DNA of 64,000 nucleotides, taken from positions 3,224,001-3,288,000 of the forward strand of contig WIUZ02000002.1 in the NCBI GenBank assembly GCA_015956445.1. The letters are read 5' to 3'. Each line of letters starts with the position of its first letter. Position 1 is the first letter of the stretch. Of the stretch, positions 40,992-51,407 are shown piece by piece. Made by a program: the position numbers and the translations under genes. The stretch is from Thelephora terrestris (Eukaryota; Basidiomycota; Agaricomycetes; Thelephorales; Thelephoraceae). Under the pieces are notes generated by a model. That model did no database searches. It had not been told where the DNA came from and worked only from the letters and a program-made list of their open reading frames with translations.

Positions 40992-42216
40992 CACTGGGGA
41001 CAAAACCCAGTTTCCCAGCCTGGGACATCGTAAACACATTGTAAGGAAATGGAAAATGTGCCTGACAAAGACCCACCTGGTACATTGTAAATACATTCAA
41101 AATGTCCAGGCCAATTTTCTTAGAGTGTTGCCAGCACAGGAAATTCTCAGTACATTCATGGTGTTCCTGGTCATGTGATCTCAGTGTTCCCATTAGGTAA
41201 TCCATGGGAACATCATGAAATTTTCCAAAGAAATACCCATGATGTCCCTGAGTGGCTCATTGAAAGAAAACCCTGAGTGAACCCACAGTTTCCCAGGTCA
41301 TGTGACCTTGATGTCCTGATTAGGTAATTTGAGGGTAAACCATGAATTTTCCCAAAGAAAGTAACCATGGTGTTCCTGAGTGGCTCATTCACAGTGTTCT
41401 TTCCAGTGTTCCCAGTGGTGTGATCACAGTGTTCTGAGTCAGTAAAATTCAAATTGAGCCTTAACGGTGCGCCGGAAGTGTACCAGTGTGGTATATCCTG
41501 AAAGTACTAAGGCCTTCGACCATGATGTACCAAAATTCGGCAAACCATCAGGAAACTGTGGGAACACTGAAAGGAAACTGAGAAATTGGGAACATTTTGA
41601 ATGGGTTTATGATGTTCCCAGTGTCCCCAGTTTCCTTTCAGTGTTCCCACAGTTTCCTGATGGTTTGCCGAATTTTGGTACATCATGGTCGAAGGCCTTA
41701 GTACTTTCAGGATATACCACACTGGTACACTTCCGGCGCACCGTTAAGGCTCAATTTGAATTTTACTGACTCAGAACACTGTGATCACACCACTGGGAAC
41801 ACTGGAAAGAACACTGTGAATGAGCCACTCAGGAACACCATGGTTACTTTCTTTGGGAAAATTCATGGTTTACCCTCAAATTACCTAATCAGGACATCAA
41901 GGTCACATGACCTGGGAAACTGTGGGTTCACTCAGGGTTTTCTTTCAATGAGCCACTCAGGGACATCATGGGTATTTCTTTGGAAAATTTCATGATGTTC
42001 CCATGGATTACCTAATGGGAACACTGAGATCACATGACCAGGAACACCATGAATGTACTGAGAATTTCCTGTGCTGGCAACACTCTAAGAAAATTGGCCT
42101 GGACATTTTGAATGTATTTATAATGTACCAGGTGGGTCTTTGTCAGGCACATTTTCCATTTCCTTACAATGTGTTTACGATGTCCCAGGCTGGGAAACTG
42201 GGGTTTGTCCCCAGTG
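40992..42216. mobile_element. CACTG-ended fold-back element, 1,225 bp near-perfect palindrome
   Basis: The ends are CACTGGGGACAAAACCCAG and CTGGGGTTTGTCCCCAGTG, with TGT on both sides (40,989-40,991 and 42,217-42,219). The two arms of about 600 bases are almost identical: the frames read from 41,452 leftwards and from 41,756 rightwards translate to the same 79 residues. The centre lies near 41,605. No transposase. The fold would give a long hairpin in RNA or single-stranded DNA. Confidence 0.9.
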
Positions 42217-42328
42217 TGTTAGCACGAAACACCAGCGAAGCATGTAATCCCTCATGTCCCATGAGTCTAAGCCCAACCTCCTCATGTTTGGACATACGTT
42301 GACATGCCTCCATTCTCTGGAGTACTTG

Positions 42329-44694
42329 TGTCAGGGTTGTAGGCCTGCTTACTGTTTGTGGGGCGCTAGAGGATTAGTGGATGGGTGAGGAGTGTCGGGT
42401 CTGGTTTTGAAGGGGGTTCCGGGTGTGGAAACAAGTGGGGGAGGAATATTAAGAAAGAGGGGCGACTCTGTCTGATAAGGGTGGACGGGCGAGTGGTAGT
42501 CTTGGCAGAACTGGTTGAGTTGCTGCACAAAGGGTTCGAAGTCTTGGTCGCTGAGGTGTTCGAAATTGACGAGATATTCTATAACCGAATAGGGTAATTC
42601 AGTTGGGATCTCCCACCAAAGAACAATGATAGCGGGAGAATGGGTATGGATGTTAGTGGTGAGATGGACACGTGGGGAGGGAAAGTAAAAGGCGGGACTG
42701 ATACTGAAGTAGACAGTCGCGAGAACGCTCTCAGTAAGATCTGAATTCCAAAGGAATTGATGATCTGCCCCTAGGAGAAAAGGAGGAGTAGTGACTCCGG
42801 TGTCGAGAGCTGCAAAGGGTCGGTAGTAAGGGAAATGGGTGAGTAAGCCGGTGGTTCGGTTTACTTGAAGGCTTCTAATGAGTTTATACTCCCAGATAGA
42901 CCTTCTAGCGTCAGGGATGATTGGTCGTTGGACTGGACTTGTAGAGGGGAAGGGATTGGGAGCACTGAACATACACTAGCAGGATGATTCCTGCTAAAAG
43001 GAGTTAGAAGAGGTAAGACGTGAGGATAATTCCTCAGCTTACTTTTATTCAGGCTATGGGTAGAGAGGTACAGAAGAGATTGAGAATGGGGAAAAGAAGG
43101 AGCGAACGCTCTTCCTTATATACCCAATCCTCTACAGGAGTCATTATTCTACAACGAGTCAAACAGGAGTCAACATGGTCTGTGCGTAGTTTAGGGTAGG
43201 GTAGATGAGTTAGAGTGAGGGGACTTAGAACGACAGATGGTAATTACTAACACGGGACCAGTAGAGGCGCGAGTCGATGGAAGCATTCGGGGATTTTTCG
43301 TGTTTCATGGTAATAATAGAAGCGTGATGGGGATTTCCCATGATCGATGGGGATTTCTTTGGATCAATGGTAGTAATAGAAGCGTGGTGGGGGTTTCCCA
43401 TGATCGATGGGGATTTCCCTCGTTTCAAGGTAGCAATAGAAGGGAGGCGGGATTTCTCATGATCGAGGGGGATTTCTCCGGGTTTGATGGGATCGCGATT
43501 GGGGTTCAGGGTTCGTTTATCCTATTTGGGATGTGCGTGGATAATGGTTCATTGTCTTCCCTTTTCGGTGTCCTATTGAGTCAGTCATATATAATCCAGG
43601 AGATTATTGGTCCTTTCCTCCCATCGTCTCTTTTCCCCTCCCATAACCACCAGCACTACCACCTTCCCAAATATCTGCTACTACTATGTCTGCTTTCACT
43701 GCCAACAACGTCGTGCTCAACGCCGCTGCTACCCCTTTTACTCCGTCCTTCGAGACAGATGCTCCTTACGATGTGGAGCAACATCTGTATGATTCCCCCG
43801 CCAACATCGCTCACGACAATCAAGTCGCTATCCAGTTCCTCACTGCTCACAATGCCCCTGTCGAGTTCTGGGAACAAGCTGGGTACGAAGATCCCTGACT
43901 TGCTAGGCCTCAGGTTGAGGCTCAACATCCCGGAGCCGTCCTTCTGTTGGACGCCATGGAGAGAGAGAGGGAAGATAGAATTGCGAAGTTGGAGAAACGC
44001 GTGGACCTCATGTACGTCATCATGAACAGCTTGAATGACGACTTCTCTCATTTTGCTTTGGAACATTGGGGACCTTTCCAGGCGTCTCTCTTCAGATATT
44101 TCGGACACCAATGTCACAGGTCTTATTGCACCGACCCCCCTTGCAAGTCCCCAGTTGTCCCTTTGCCACCGCCAGGATCAGGGCGTTCCTCTCCCTCCAT
44201 CCCCTCCCTGGAGTCCTGCCCCAGTTCGCCAGATGGTGGAGAGGTCCCAGAGGAAGAAGAACCGCAAGAGTCTGATGACTCGTTCTGGTCAACGCTGTCG
44301 TCCCTCCGACAAGTCACGTCAAGTGCGGATGAAGTTGAAGGTGGAAGTGGTGGGTCTCCAAGACCGCTATGGGTTTGCCTTAGTGAGCGCAGCCTTGTCG
44401 GACGTGAGGCGGGAGATGCATGATAGTCTGTATCATGATGTGTTGGGGTGTAGGGAGTGTTGGCAGGATCCGGTAACGCGAGCGTATTCATATTGTCCTG
44501 AGAGCGTACATAACCCTCATCACTTCGCTCATCGTTGCCCGTTTGCTCAGGACTGTGCGTGTGACGTAGATCCGTTTGTTCTTGTCTGAATTTGTAGTTT
44601 TTACTAGCCTTCCTTGTACTATTACTACTGCGAATAAGACCAATGTCTTGAATTATCTGTGTGATTTTGGCTACTATGTCACGCGTTCGTGACA
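42329..44694. mobile_element. cassette B4
   Basis: It starts TGTCAGGGTTGTAGG and ends CGCGTTCGTGACA. The flanks acttg and ctcgt do not match. Alpha is open at 42,349-42,972 (minus). Beta starts at 43,686 on the plus strand, with pieces at 43,686-43,898 and 43,947-44,423; this copy is slightly broken in beta. Confidence 0.8.
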
Positions 44695-46248
44695 CTCGTC
44701 AGCAACGTTCCCCACATCCCTTTCCCTCGGGATGCGTCGCAACGTTTCGCAACGTTTCTATGCTCTCTATACCTCCCTACCCCTCCCTATACATCCCTAT
44801 ACTTCCCTACATACCCGTATATCTCCCTTTACCTCACTACTCCCTTCCCTATACTAACATGCTCGTCCCGATGCTTTGCGACCTTCCCGATGTTTTGGTA
44901 TCCTCTCTATCTCTCGCTACCCCCCCCTCCCGACCTCCCTATATCCCTCCCAACACTACACCATTCGCAACCCCTCCCTATATCTTCTCCCGACTTCCCT
45001 ATACCTTTGCGATATCTCCCTACACCATTCCCCTCAATCTCTCGATCCCTATGCTCGATCATTCCCTTTTGGTTCATTTCTCAACCACATCTCTTTCCTT
45101 GGTCGTTCCCTTCGATCCCTCGCCCTCCCTATGTCATAGACTCGTCATTAGGTCTTTTGACATCATTTGGTTTATTCCCTCTTGCTTCCTACGTTCTCAG
45201 AGCCTCCTAGATTAGTATATAAGCCTCTGTATTCGATAGACTCACCAGAGACCAATCCAGGGGACTGATTCCCATGTTTTCCTCTCCCTATCGTTCTCGT
45301 CGTCATACCTGCGTCCCTGCGTTCTCGTCGTCGTCTCTAGCGTCCTGTCGTCATCCCGAAGATCCTGACCTCCCGAAGTTCTCGTCATCGTCCCGAAGTT
45401 TTCCCTTGTCGTTCCTTTGTCTGTTTCATTGATTCCCTTCTGTTATCTTTAGTTATCTTTAGTTCCCTCTTGATATCTACTTCTCCCTACACGTCCCGAC
45501 GTTCCCGACGTTCCCGACATTTCACTATATTTCCCTACAGTTCCCTACGTGTCCCTACAGAGCTAGGAGGCATCGTACGACCAAGGACCACCTTCATCGA
45601 CGTTGACAGGGCACCCCATCTTCTCCCCATCGGACCATAGCCCACATAGCCCCTGTTCAACGTTGAACTTGCTGAACACTCCGGGTAGTCGGATACCCTA
45701 AAAAGAGTGTACAAGCAGTTGAGGTGGGTACCGGTTGAGTGTTGAGTTCTGTATGACCACCGGAACAGAAGATCTGCTCTGAGATGCCCGAAGATGTCTG
45801 GAGAATCGCCGGGGAAGACTGCGACGACTAGAGTAAAGCGCGAGATTTGAGACAAAGCAGAGGGGGATAGGAACCGAGGTTGCGGAGAGTCGCGATAGAG
45901 AATCACCGCGAAGTCGTAGAGTAGCCGAGGTAGGCTTTGGTAGGAGCAAGAGATAAGACAGAGAAGCCAAGAACTTTGACTTGAGAACTGGAGGGCGAAC
46001 CGGAGAACTGGAGAACTTGGACTGAAACTGAACTGGGGGATCTGAGTCAATGCATTCCAGGCTATCTAAGACACAGTATATAAAGGAAACCAAAGAATCT
46101 CCTAAATAAGCAGTGTTGAGATAGTCCGTGAGAGAGAAGGGGAACGGAAAAGCGAAACTAAGAGGAACTTGGTAAGAGGGGTAACTACTAGGGGGGAACG
46201 ACGATGAAAGCTGAGTAACTATAGGGACGATGATGAAGGGGTGACGAC
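44695..46248 (+). repeat. repeat F copy 2, pyrimidine-rich
   Basis: The stretch is dominated by short C/T-rich words (ccctatacctccctac and variants) between 44,740 and 45,060. It then carries tagtatataagcctctg near 45,214, a TATA-like signal shared with F copy 1. A second TATA-like cagtatataaagg lies near 46,073. Open frames here are by-products of base composition. No gene is supported. Confidence 0.5.
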
Positions 46249-48562
46249 TGTCAGGGTTGTAGGCCTGCTTACTGTTTGTGGGGCGCTAGAGGATTAGCGG
46301 ATGGATGAGGAGTGTCGGGTCTGGTTTTGAAGGGGGTTCTGGGTGTGGAGACGAGGGGGGGAGGGATATCGAGAGAGAGGGGCGACTCGGTCTGATAAGG
46401 GTGAACGGGTGAGTGGTAGTCTTGGCAGAACTGATTGAGTTGCTGCACAAACGGTTCGAAGTCTTGGTCGCTAAGACGTTCGAAGTTGACGAGATATTCT
46501 ATAACGGGATAAGGTAATTCAGTTGGGATCTCCCACCAAAGAACGATAATAGCAGGGGAGTGGGTGTGGATATTAGTCGTAAGATGAACACGTGGAGAGG
46601 GGAAGTAAAAGGCCGGACTGATACTGAAGTAGACAGTCGCAAGGACGCTCTCAGTAAGATCTGAATTCCAAAGGAATTGATGATCCACCCCTAGTAGAAA
46701 GGGAGGAGTAGTGACTCCGGCGTCGAGAGCTGCAAAGGGTCAGTAGTAAGGGAAATGGGTAAGTAAACCGGCGGTTCGGTTTACTTGAAGACTTCTGATG
46801 AGCTTATACTCCCAGATAGATCTTCTAGCGTCAGGGACGACTGGTCGCTGGACTGGACTGGTAGAGGGAAAAGGGTTAGGGGCACTGAACATACACTGGC
46901 AGGAGGATTCCTGCTGAAATGAGTCAGAAGAGGTAAGGCGTGAGGAGAATTCCTCAGCTTACTTTTATTCAGGTTGTGGGTAGAGGAGTACAGAAGAGAT
47001 TGAGAATGGGGAAAAGGAAGGAGCGAACGCGCTTCCTTATATACCCAATCCTCTACAGGAGTCATTATTTTACAACGAGTCAAACAAGAGTCAACATGGT
47101 CTGTGCGTAGTTTAGGGTAGGTGGGACGAGTCAGGGGAGTGGGGCTTGGAACGACAGATGAGGAAGCAAAATAGGGGAACAATAGTAAGGGAGTCATTTT
47201 GGGGCATAATGGGGATTTCTCGCGATCGATGGTGGCAATAGAAGACTGATGGGGACTTCTCATGATCGATGGGGATTTCCCTCGTTTCACGGTGGCAGTA
47301 GAGGTCGGATGGGGATTTCCCATGATCGATGGGGATTTCTCTGAATTGATGGGATCGCGATTGGGGTTGAGGGTTCGTTTTACCGATGAGGATGTTTTAA
47401 TGAATAACGGATTATTGTCTTCCCCTTTCGGTTTTCTTTGAGTCAAGATGTATTTAAGTCAGGGGGGTTTTAATGATCGTTCCCCTCATCGTCTCTTTCC
47501 ACTCCCACCAAACACCAGTACTCCCTCCTCCTCTTTTAACCACCACCACTACTATGTCTGCTTTTACTGCCAACAACGCCGTGCTCAGCGCTGCCGCTAC
47601 CCCCTTCACTCCGTCTTTCGAGACGGATGCTCCCTACGACGTGGAGCAACATTTATATGACTCCCCTGCCAACATCGCCCATGACAACCAGGTCGCCATC
47701 AGCTTCCTCACTACCCACAATGCCCCCGCCGAGTTCTGGGAACAAGCTGGGTACGAGAACCCCAGGCTTTCTGGGCCTCAGGTTCAAGCTTTTCACCCTG
47801 GAGCCACCCGTTTGTTGGACGCCATGGAGAGGGAGAGGGAAGATAGGATTGCGAAACTGGAGAAGCGTGTGGACCTCATGTACGTCATCATGAACAGCTT
47901 AAATGATGACTTCTCTCACTTTGCCTTGGAACATTGGGGACCTTTCCAGGCATCTCTCTTCCGACATTTCGGACACCAATGTCACGGGGCTTATTGCACC
48001 GACCCCCCTTGCAAGTCCCCAGTTGTCCCTTTGCCACCGCCAGGATCAGGGCGTTCCTCTCCCTCCATCCCCTCCCTGGAGTCCTGCCCCAGTTCGCCAG
48101 ATGGTGGAGAGGTCCCAGAGGAAGAAGAACCGCAAGAGTCCGATGACTCGTTCTGGTCAACGTTGTCGTCCCTGCGACAAGTCACGTCAGGTTCGGATGA
48201 AGTTGAAGGTGGAAGTGGCGGGTCTCCAAGACCGCTATGGGTTCGCCTTAGTGAGCGCAGCCTTGTCGGACATAAAGCGGGAGATGCATGATAGTCTGTA
48301 TCATGATGTGTTGGGATGTAGGGAGTGTTGGCAGGACCCGGTAATGCGGGCGTATTCGTACTGCCCTGATAGCGTACATAATCCTCATCACTTCGCTCAT
48401 TGTTGTCCGTTTGCTCAGGACTGTGCGTGCGATGTAGATCCGTTTGTTCTTGTCTGAATTTGTAGTTTTTACTAGCCCCCTTTGTATTATTATTACTGCG
48501 AATGAGACCAATGTCTTGAATTATCTGTGTGATCTTGGTTACTATGTCACGCGTTCGTGACA
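46249..48562. mobile_element. cassette B5
   Basis: It starts TGTCAGGGTTGTAGG and ends CGCGTTCGTGACA. Flanks acgac and gacgg do not match exactly. Beta is open from 47,554 to 48,291 (plus). Alpha is open from 46,269 to 46,688 in this copy and otherwise slightly broken. The central short-repeat region is at about 47,210-47,350. Confidence 0.8.
47554..48291 (+). CDS. B5 beta frame
   Basis: It begins MSAFTANNAVLSAAATPF and keeps all blocks of B3 beta with the tail ending GHKAGDA. The overlapping second frame, 47,903-48,457, again ends in the Cys/His-rich stretch. Confidence 0.45.
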   Translation: MSAFTANNAVLSAAATPFTPSFETDAPYDVEQHLYDSPANIAHDNQVAISFLTTHNAPAEFWEQAGYENPRLSGPQVQAFHPGATRLLDAMEREREDRIAKLEKRVDLMYVIMNSLNDDFSHFALEHWGPFQASLFRHFGHQCHGAYCTDPPCKSPVVPLPPPGSGRSSPSIPSLESCPSSPDGGEVPEEEEPQESDDSFWSTLSSLRQVTSGSDEVEGGSGGSPRPLWVRLSERSLVGHKAGDA

Positions 48563-49095
48563 GACGGCACGAGAGGAAGCTGCGTCATACAGGAGAAAAT
48601 GCAGGGGAACAGAAATTGAGAGCGGAAGATAGCAATGGAGGCAAATGCCCGGAGAACGGAACGGTGCGGGGAATGGAACTGATCGATCGACCGGGAAGTT
48701 CCGATCAATAAGGAATCGCGGGGACGAGAGCGCAGAACGATGGGATAACCGGAGATCAATGGCGGGAGGAATCGATAACGATAGATAGCGATGGCGAAGG
48801 GCTAGAACGAGAGTCGAAACGAGGATGAAAGGCGAGGGGAACGAGGCGTCGGGGATATCAGAGTTCCGGAAGGTCGAGTAGCGGGTGGCAGATGGCAGAA
48901 TGCGAGGATTCGAAACAGGGTTCCCGAGAGGAGATGCGAAGCGGGGAAGAACGTTTGAGGAACAATAGAGGTGGTCCGGTGATCAGGGTGAAGGTTGCCT
49001 CGAGGCAATCGCGAGGCCAAGAAGAGTCCGGAACTCAATGGAGTCGAACGACCAATAGGAAGGGATTGGAGATTGAGAGTTTCGACGTCGCGACA
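48563..49095. other. right part of composite G, no gene
   Basis: GA-rich text with repeated words such as gaacgag and gataacgatag. No coding frame of note. It ends at the ACGT junction with A2. Confidence 0.35.
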
Positions 49096-49904
49096 ACGTT
49101 GAGGTTGCCACTAGTCTGTGATGCTGTTACCACCTACAGACAACAAGGGATGCTGTATGGCTCCACTCCTGAATCCTGCTGGCAAAGCCATGTAAAGGGA
49201 GGTTTCCACCTGACCCTTGGGTGTGATCCCCAGGTATGAACTTTCATGACCCCATGCCCCTATTTCTTTTAGGACTAGTGTTATCTCCTATGCATTCCTT
49301 CACACACTATTAAGGCCCTTTGTCCTTTATTCTCCCACACGTCATACTTGTTCGCTTCCCTTACTTAGTGTTCTCACACTCCTTATCTCCCTTTGTTCTA
49401 TCTTGATAAGGGTATATTAGGGTTACTGACATCATGGCCACTCCAGTAGTATAAGTAGCAACTGTGGCTGTATTGTAGTACCTTAGTTTTGTTACCTCAG
49501 GAAATCCTCTGCCCTTCTCGGCCCAGTTGCAGTTAAGGCCAAGTCAGAGTTTTCTGTTTGAACACAGGACATCACCATCTGCTCTCCCTCCCGCTCTGCG
49601 CATCAACTGCGCCTTGTAACTATAGAACCCCAGCGTTCATCATATAGAATACCTCAAGTGTCCAGTCGATCACCTGGTGGAGTCATCAATCCTGCTGTAG
49701 GGATAAACCCTTGTTGGATAAACCAAGCAAAGCACGGTTTAGGTTGGGTTTCCCTTTAGGATTTTGACCTGACTTGTAGTGACCTCGGACAACCTACCAG
49801 AAGAATAGAGACGTGACCGTTCTCTCACAGCTAGTTGGACTAGTGAGTACTCTGCGGAGTCGGCTCAGTGCACTGGTAGTTGTTGGGGTAGAGTGGCCCT
49901 GACA
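49096..49904 (+). repeat. terminal part of A2
   Basis: It matches the reverse complement of about 6,124-6,960 of A1. The block LPLVCDAVTTYRQQGM near 49,108 is kept, followed by a GT-bordered end at CCCAGGTATG. The end reads GAGTGGCCCTGACA. The text from 49,720 on repeats the piece at the window's left edge almost base for base. Confidence 0.8.
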
Positions 49905-51407
49905 CACTGTGGGAATCTGTGTTCTGATGGAAATGGAGTTCCTGACCAAGAAATGTCCTTGAGGCTGTGCTTAAGGCTGTGCAATAGTCCTGTGCTTAGG
50001 CTGTGTCGAAACTATGTTGTGAGACTAAAACAAATAAGGAAGGTGTACACTTACACCTGAGGCTGTGCTTGATATGTCGGAAAAGTGACAAGATATGCCG
50101 TAGAACTTATAGAGGTATGTCAGATACCTAAGACTTCCTGTAGATGATGCCTAGTACATCTAACAAATATAACTTGAAGTAAACTTGAGATAAAACAATA
50201 TGTTGTAGAATATGTTGAGGACCTTTGTGGTACTGCTAAATCTGGCTGTCACCTAGATAATCACTATACTGAGGCGAAGGGCTGCCTGCCTAAAGTATCA
50301 GACTTCAGTAATACAGACACCAAAACTCCAACATCACAAGTGTACTAGTCCCATTCAGTACTTCTGACTTAGTGCTTCTTCACACAGAGGATGAGGCTGA
50401 AAGTGGTGTGTGATTACTCAAAATCACTCAACCAATCAGTCCTAAGGGATAGAGGGTAGATGTAGAGTTGTGGGGGGAAAACTAGCAAGGAGATGCTCAG
50501 TCAAGGTGGGAACTGAGCTGTTGGGTGATTCTCCTTGAGCAGATAGGTGAATGAATGTCCCTTAGAAGTGTGGTTGAGGTCTATATATATACTAATTTAC
50601 AGGAGAATGTTCCAGGACATTCCAAGACATTCCACATAGTTCCATAATATTCCATCATGCTCCGGGTGACAAGCAGTCACATTTGTGACATTTCATCACC
50701 TTCTAGAATGTTCCATTACCTTCTAACATGTTCCAGTGCTTCCAGTAGGCTCCAAGGTTTTTCATGACTTTTTCATGAATTTCCAGGCTTATCTTATCTC
50801 TTATCTTATCTATCAGTCCTTATCTTACCAAATGAATAAACAGTGCTTCATCCTTAGATTATTCTTGCTTGGGCTGTAAGTACACTATTAATTGTGTGAA
50901 AAATCATAAATAAATCATGATTAATCCAGGGGTCCGACACCGTTGGTAGGTTTGGCGATGACAAATGGAACCCTAGGCCAACAGCAGATCTGGTGGTGAC
51001 CAATGACCTGCCGGTAACCTGGCAGCAGATTTTTCTATAACAGGTGACAAAGGCAAGATTCCGGTGGTGGCAGATTTTTTTATGACCAATGACCACTGGG
51101 TTGGTCATGTCAGTACAGTAATCAGGAGGGGTAATTGACTCATTGTCACTTTTTGTAATGGAACAGCAATGTATCAGTAAGTTTAAGAAGAATAAAATAG
51201 CAGTTGGGTGTAAGGGTATTGATGTGTGGCCAAGATTACAAGTGCTAACACAGTGGACATGGGGGGATTTTCCAAACCAGAAAACCTCCCCATGCCCACT
51301 GTGTAAGGAACAGCAATAAAAGAGCACTGGGATTATTTTTATACCCAGTTCTTTGTTTATATTGCATTCCTACCTAATACTCATCTACACCAGAAGAAAA
51401 GATACAG
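49905..51407. other. unassigned flank with TATA and heat-shock-like motifs
   Basis: No gene is supported. A run tctatatatatact stands at 50,580-50,593, followed by many TTCC words (50,608-50,760). They include GAATGTTC at 50,605-50,612 and TTCTAGAATGTTC at 50,701-50,713, which fit heat-shock elements. It may be a decayed LTR. At 50,930-51,110 GC-richer words recall 1,401-1,530. From about 51,130 to the NLR stop it is AT-rich 3' flank. Confidence 0.35.

Larger units (their letters stand above)
42300..49095. mobile_element. composite insertion G with B4, repeat F and B5
   Basis: Within A2 the text between catacgt and acgttgagg is foreign. It starts TGACATGCCTCC and ends CGTCGCGACA, with ACGT on both sides (42,296-42,299 and 49,096-49,099). 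Outside B4 and B5 it has about 2.1 kb: 42,300-42,328, 44,695-46,248 and 48,563-49,095. It may be an LTR-like repeat of the F family that later received two B cassettes. A 4-bp duplication is less usual, so the borders are moderately secure. Confidence 0.5.
22492..49904 (+). mobile_element. old family A LTR (A2) opened by many insertions
   Basis: The left end at 22,492 reads TGTCAGGAACATGGTATT and the right end at 49,904 reads TGGCCCTGACA, the two ends of the family A repeat in element sense. In between, pieces matching successive parts of the 3.3-kb repeat stand in order: 22,492-22,550, about 23,540-24,240, 31,514-31,954, 40,296-40,991, 42,217-42,299 and 49,096-49,904. Each gap is an insertion with its own duplicated target, except the first. 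The remaining A2 text adds up to somewhat less than one repeat. The outer flanks do not match as a target duplication, so a single insertion is likely but not proven. Heavily diverged and broken. Confidence 0.65.

Noticed and set aside
41213-41995. Two identical 79-codon frames in the 1.2-kb palindrome as a gene
   Set aside because: They are mirror copies caused by the inverted repeat; the peptide resembles nothing known and the other CACTG elements lack it.
44661-45215. Long Pro/Ser/Tyr-rich frames in repeat F copy 2
   Set aside because: All are products of the C/T-rich simple sequence; three frames are open at once and none has a domain.
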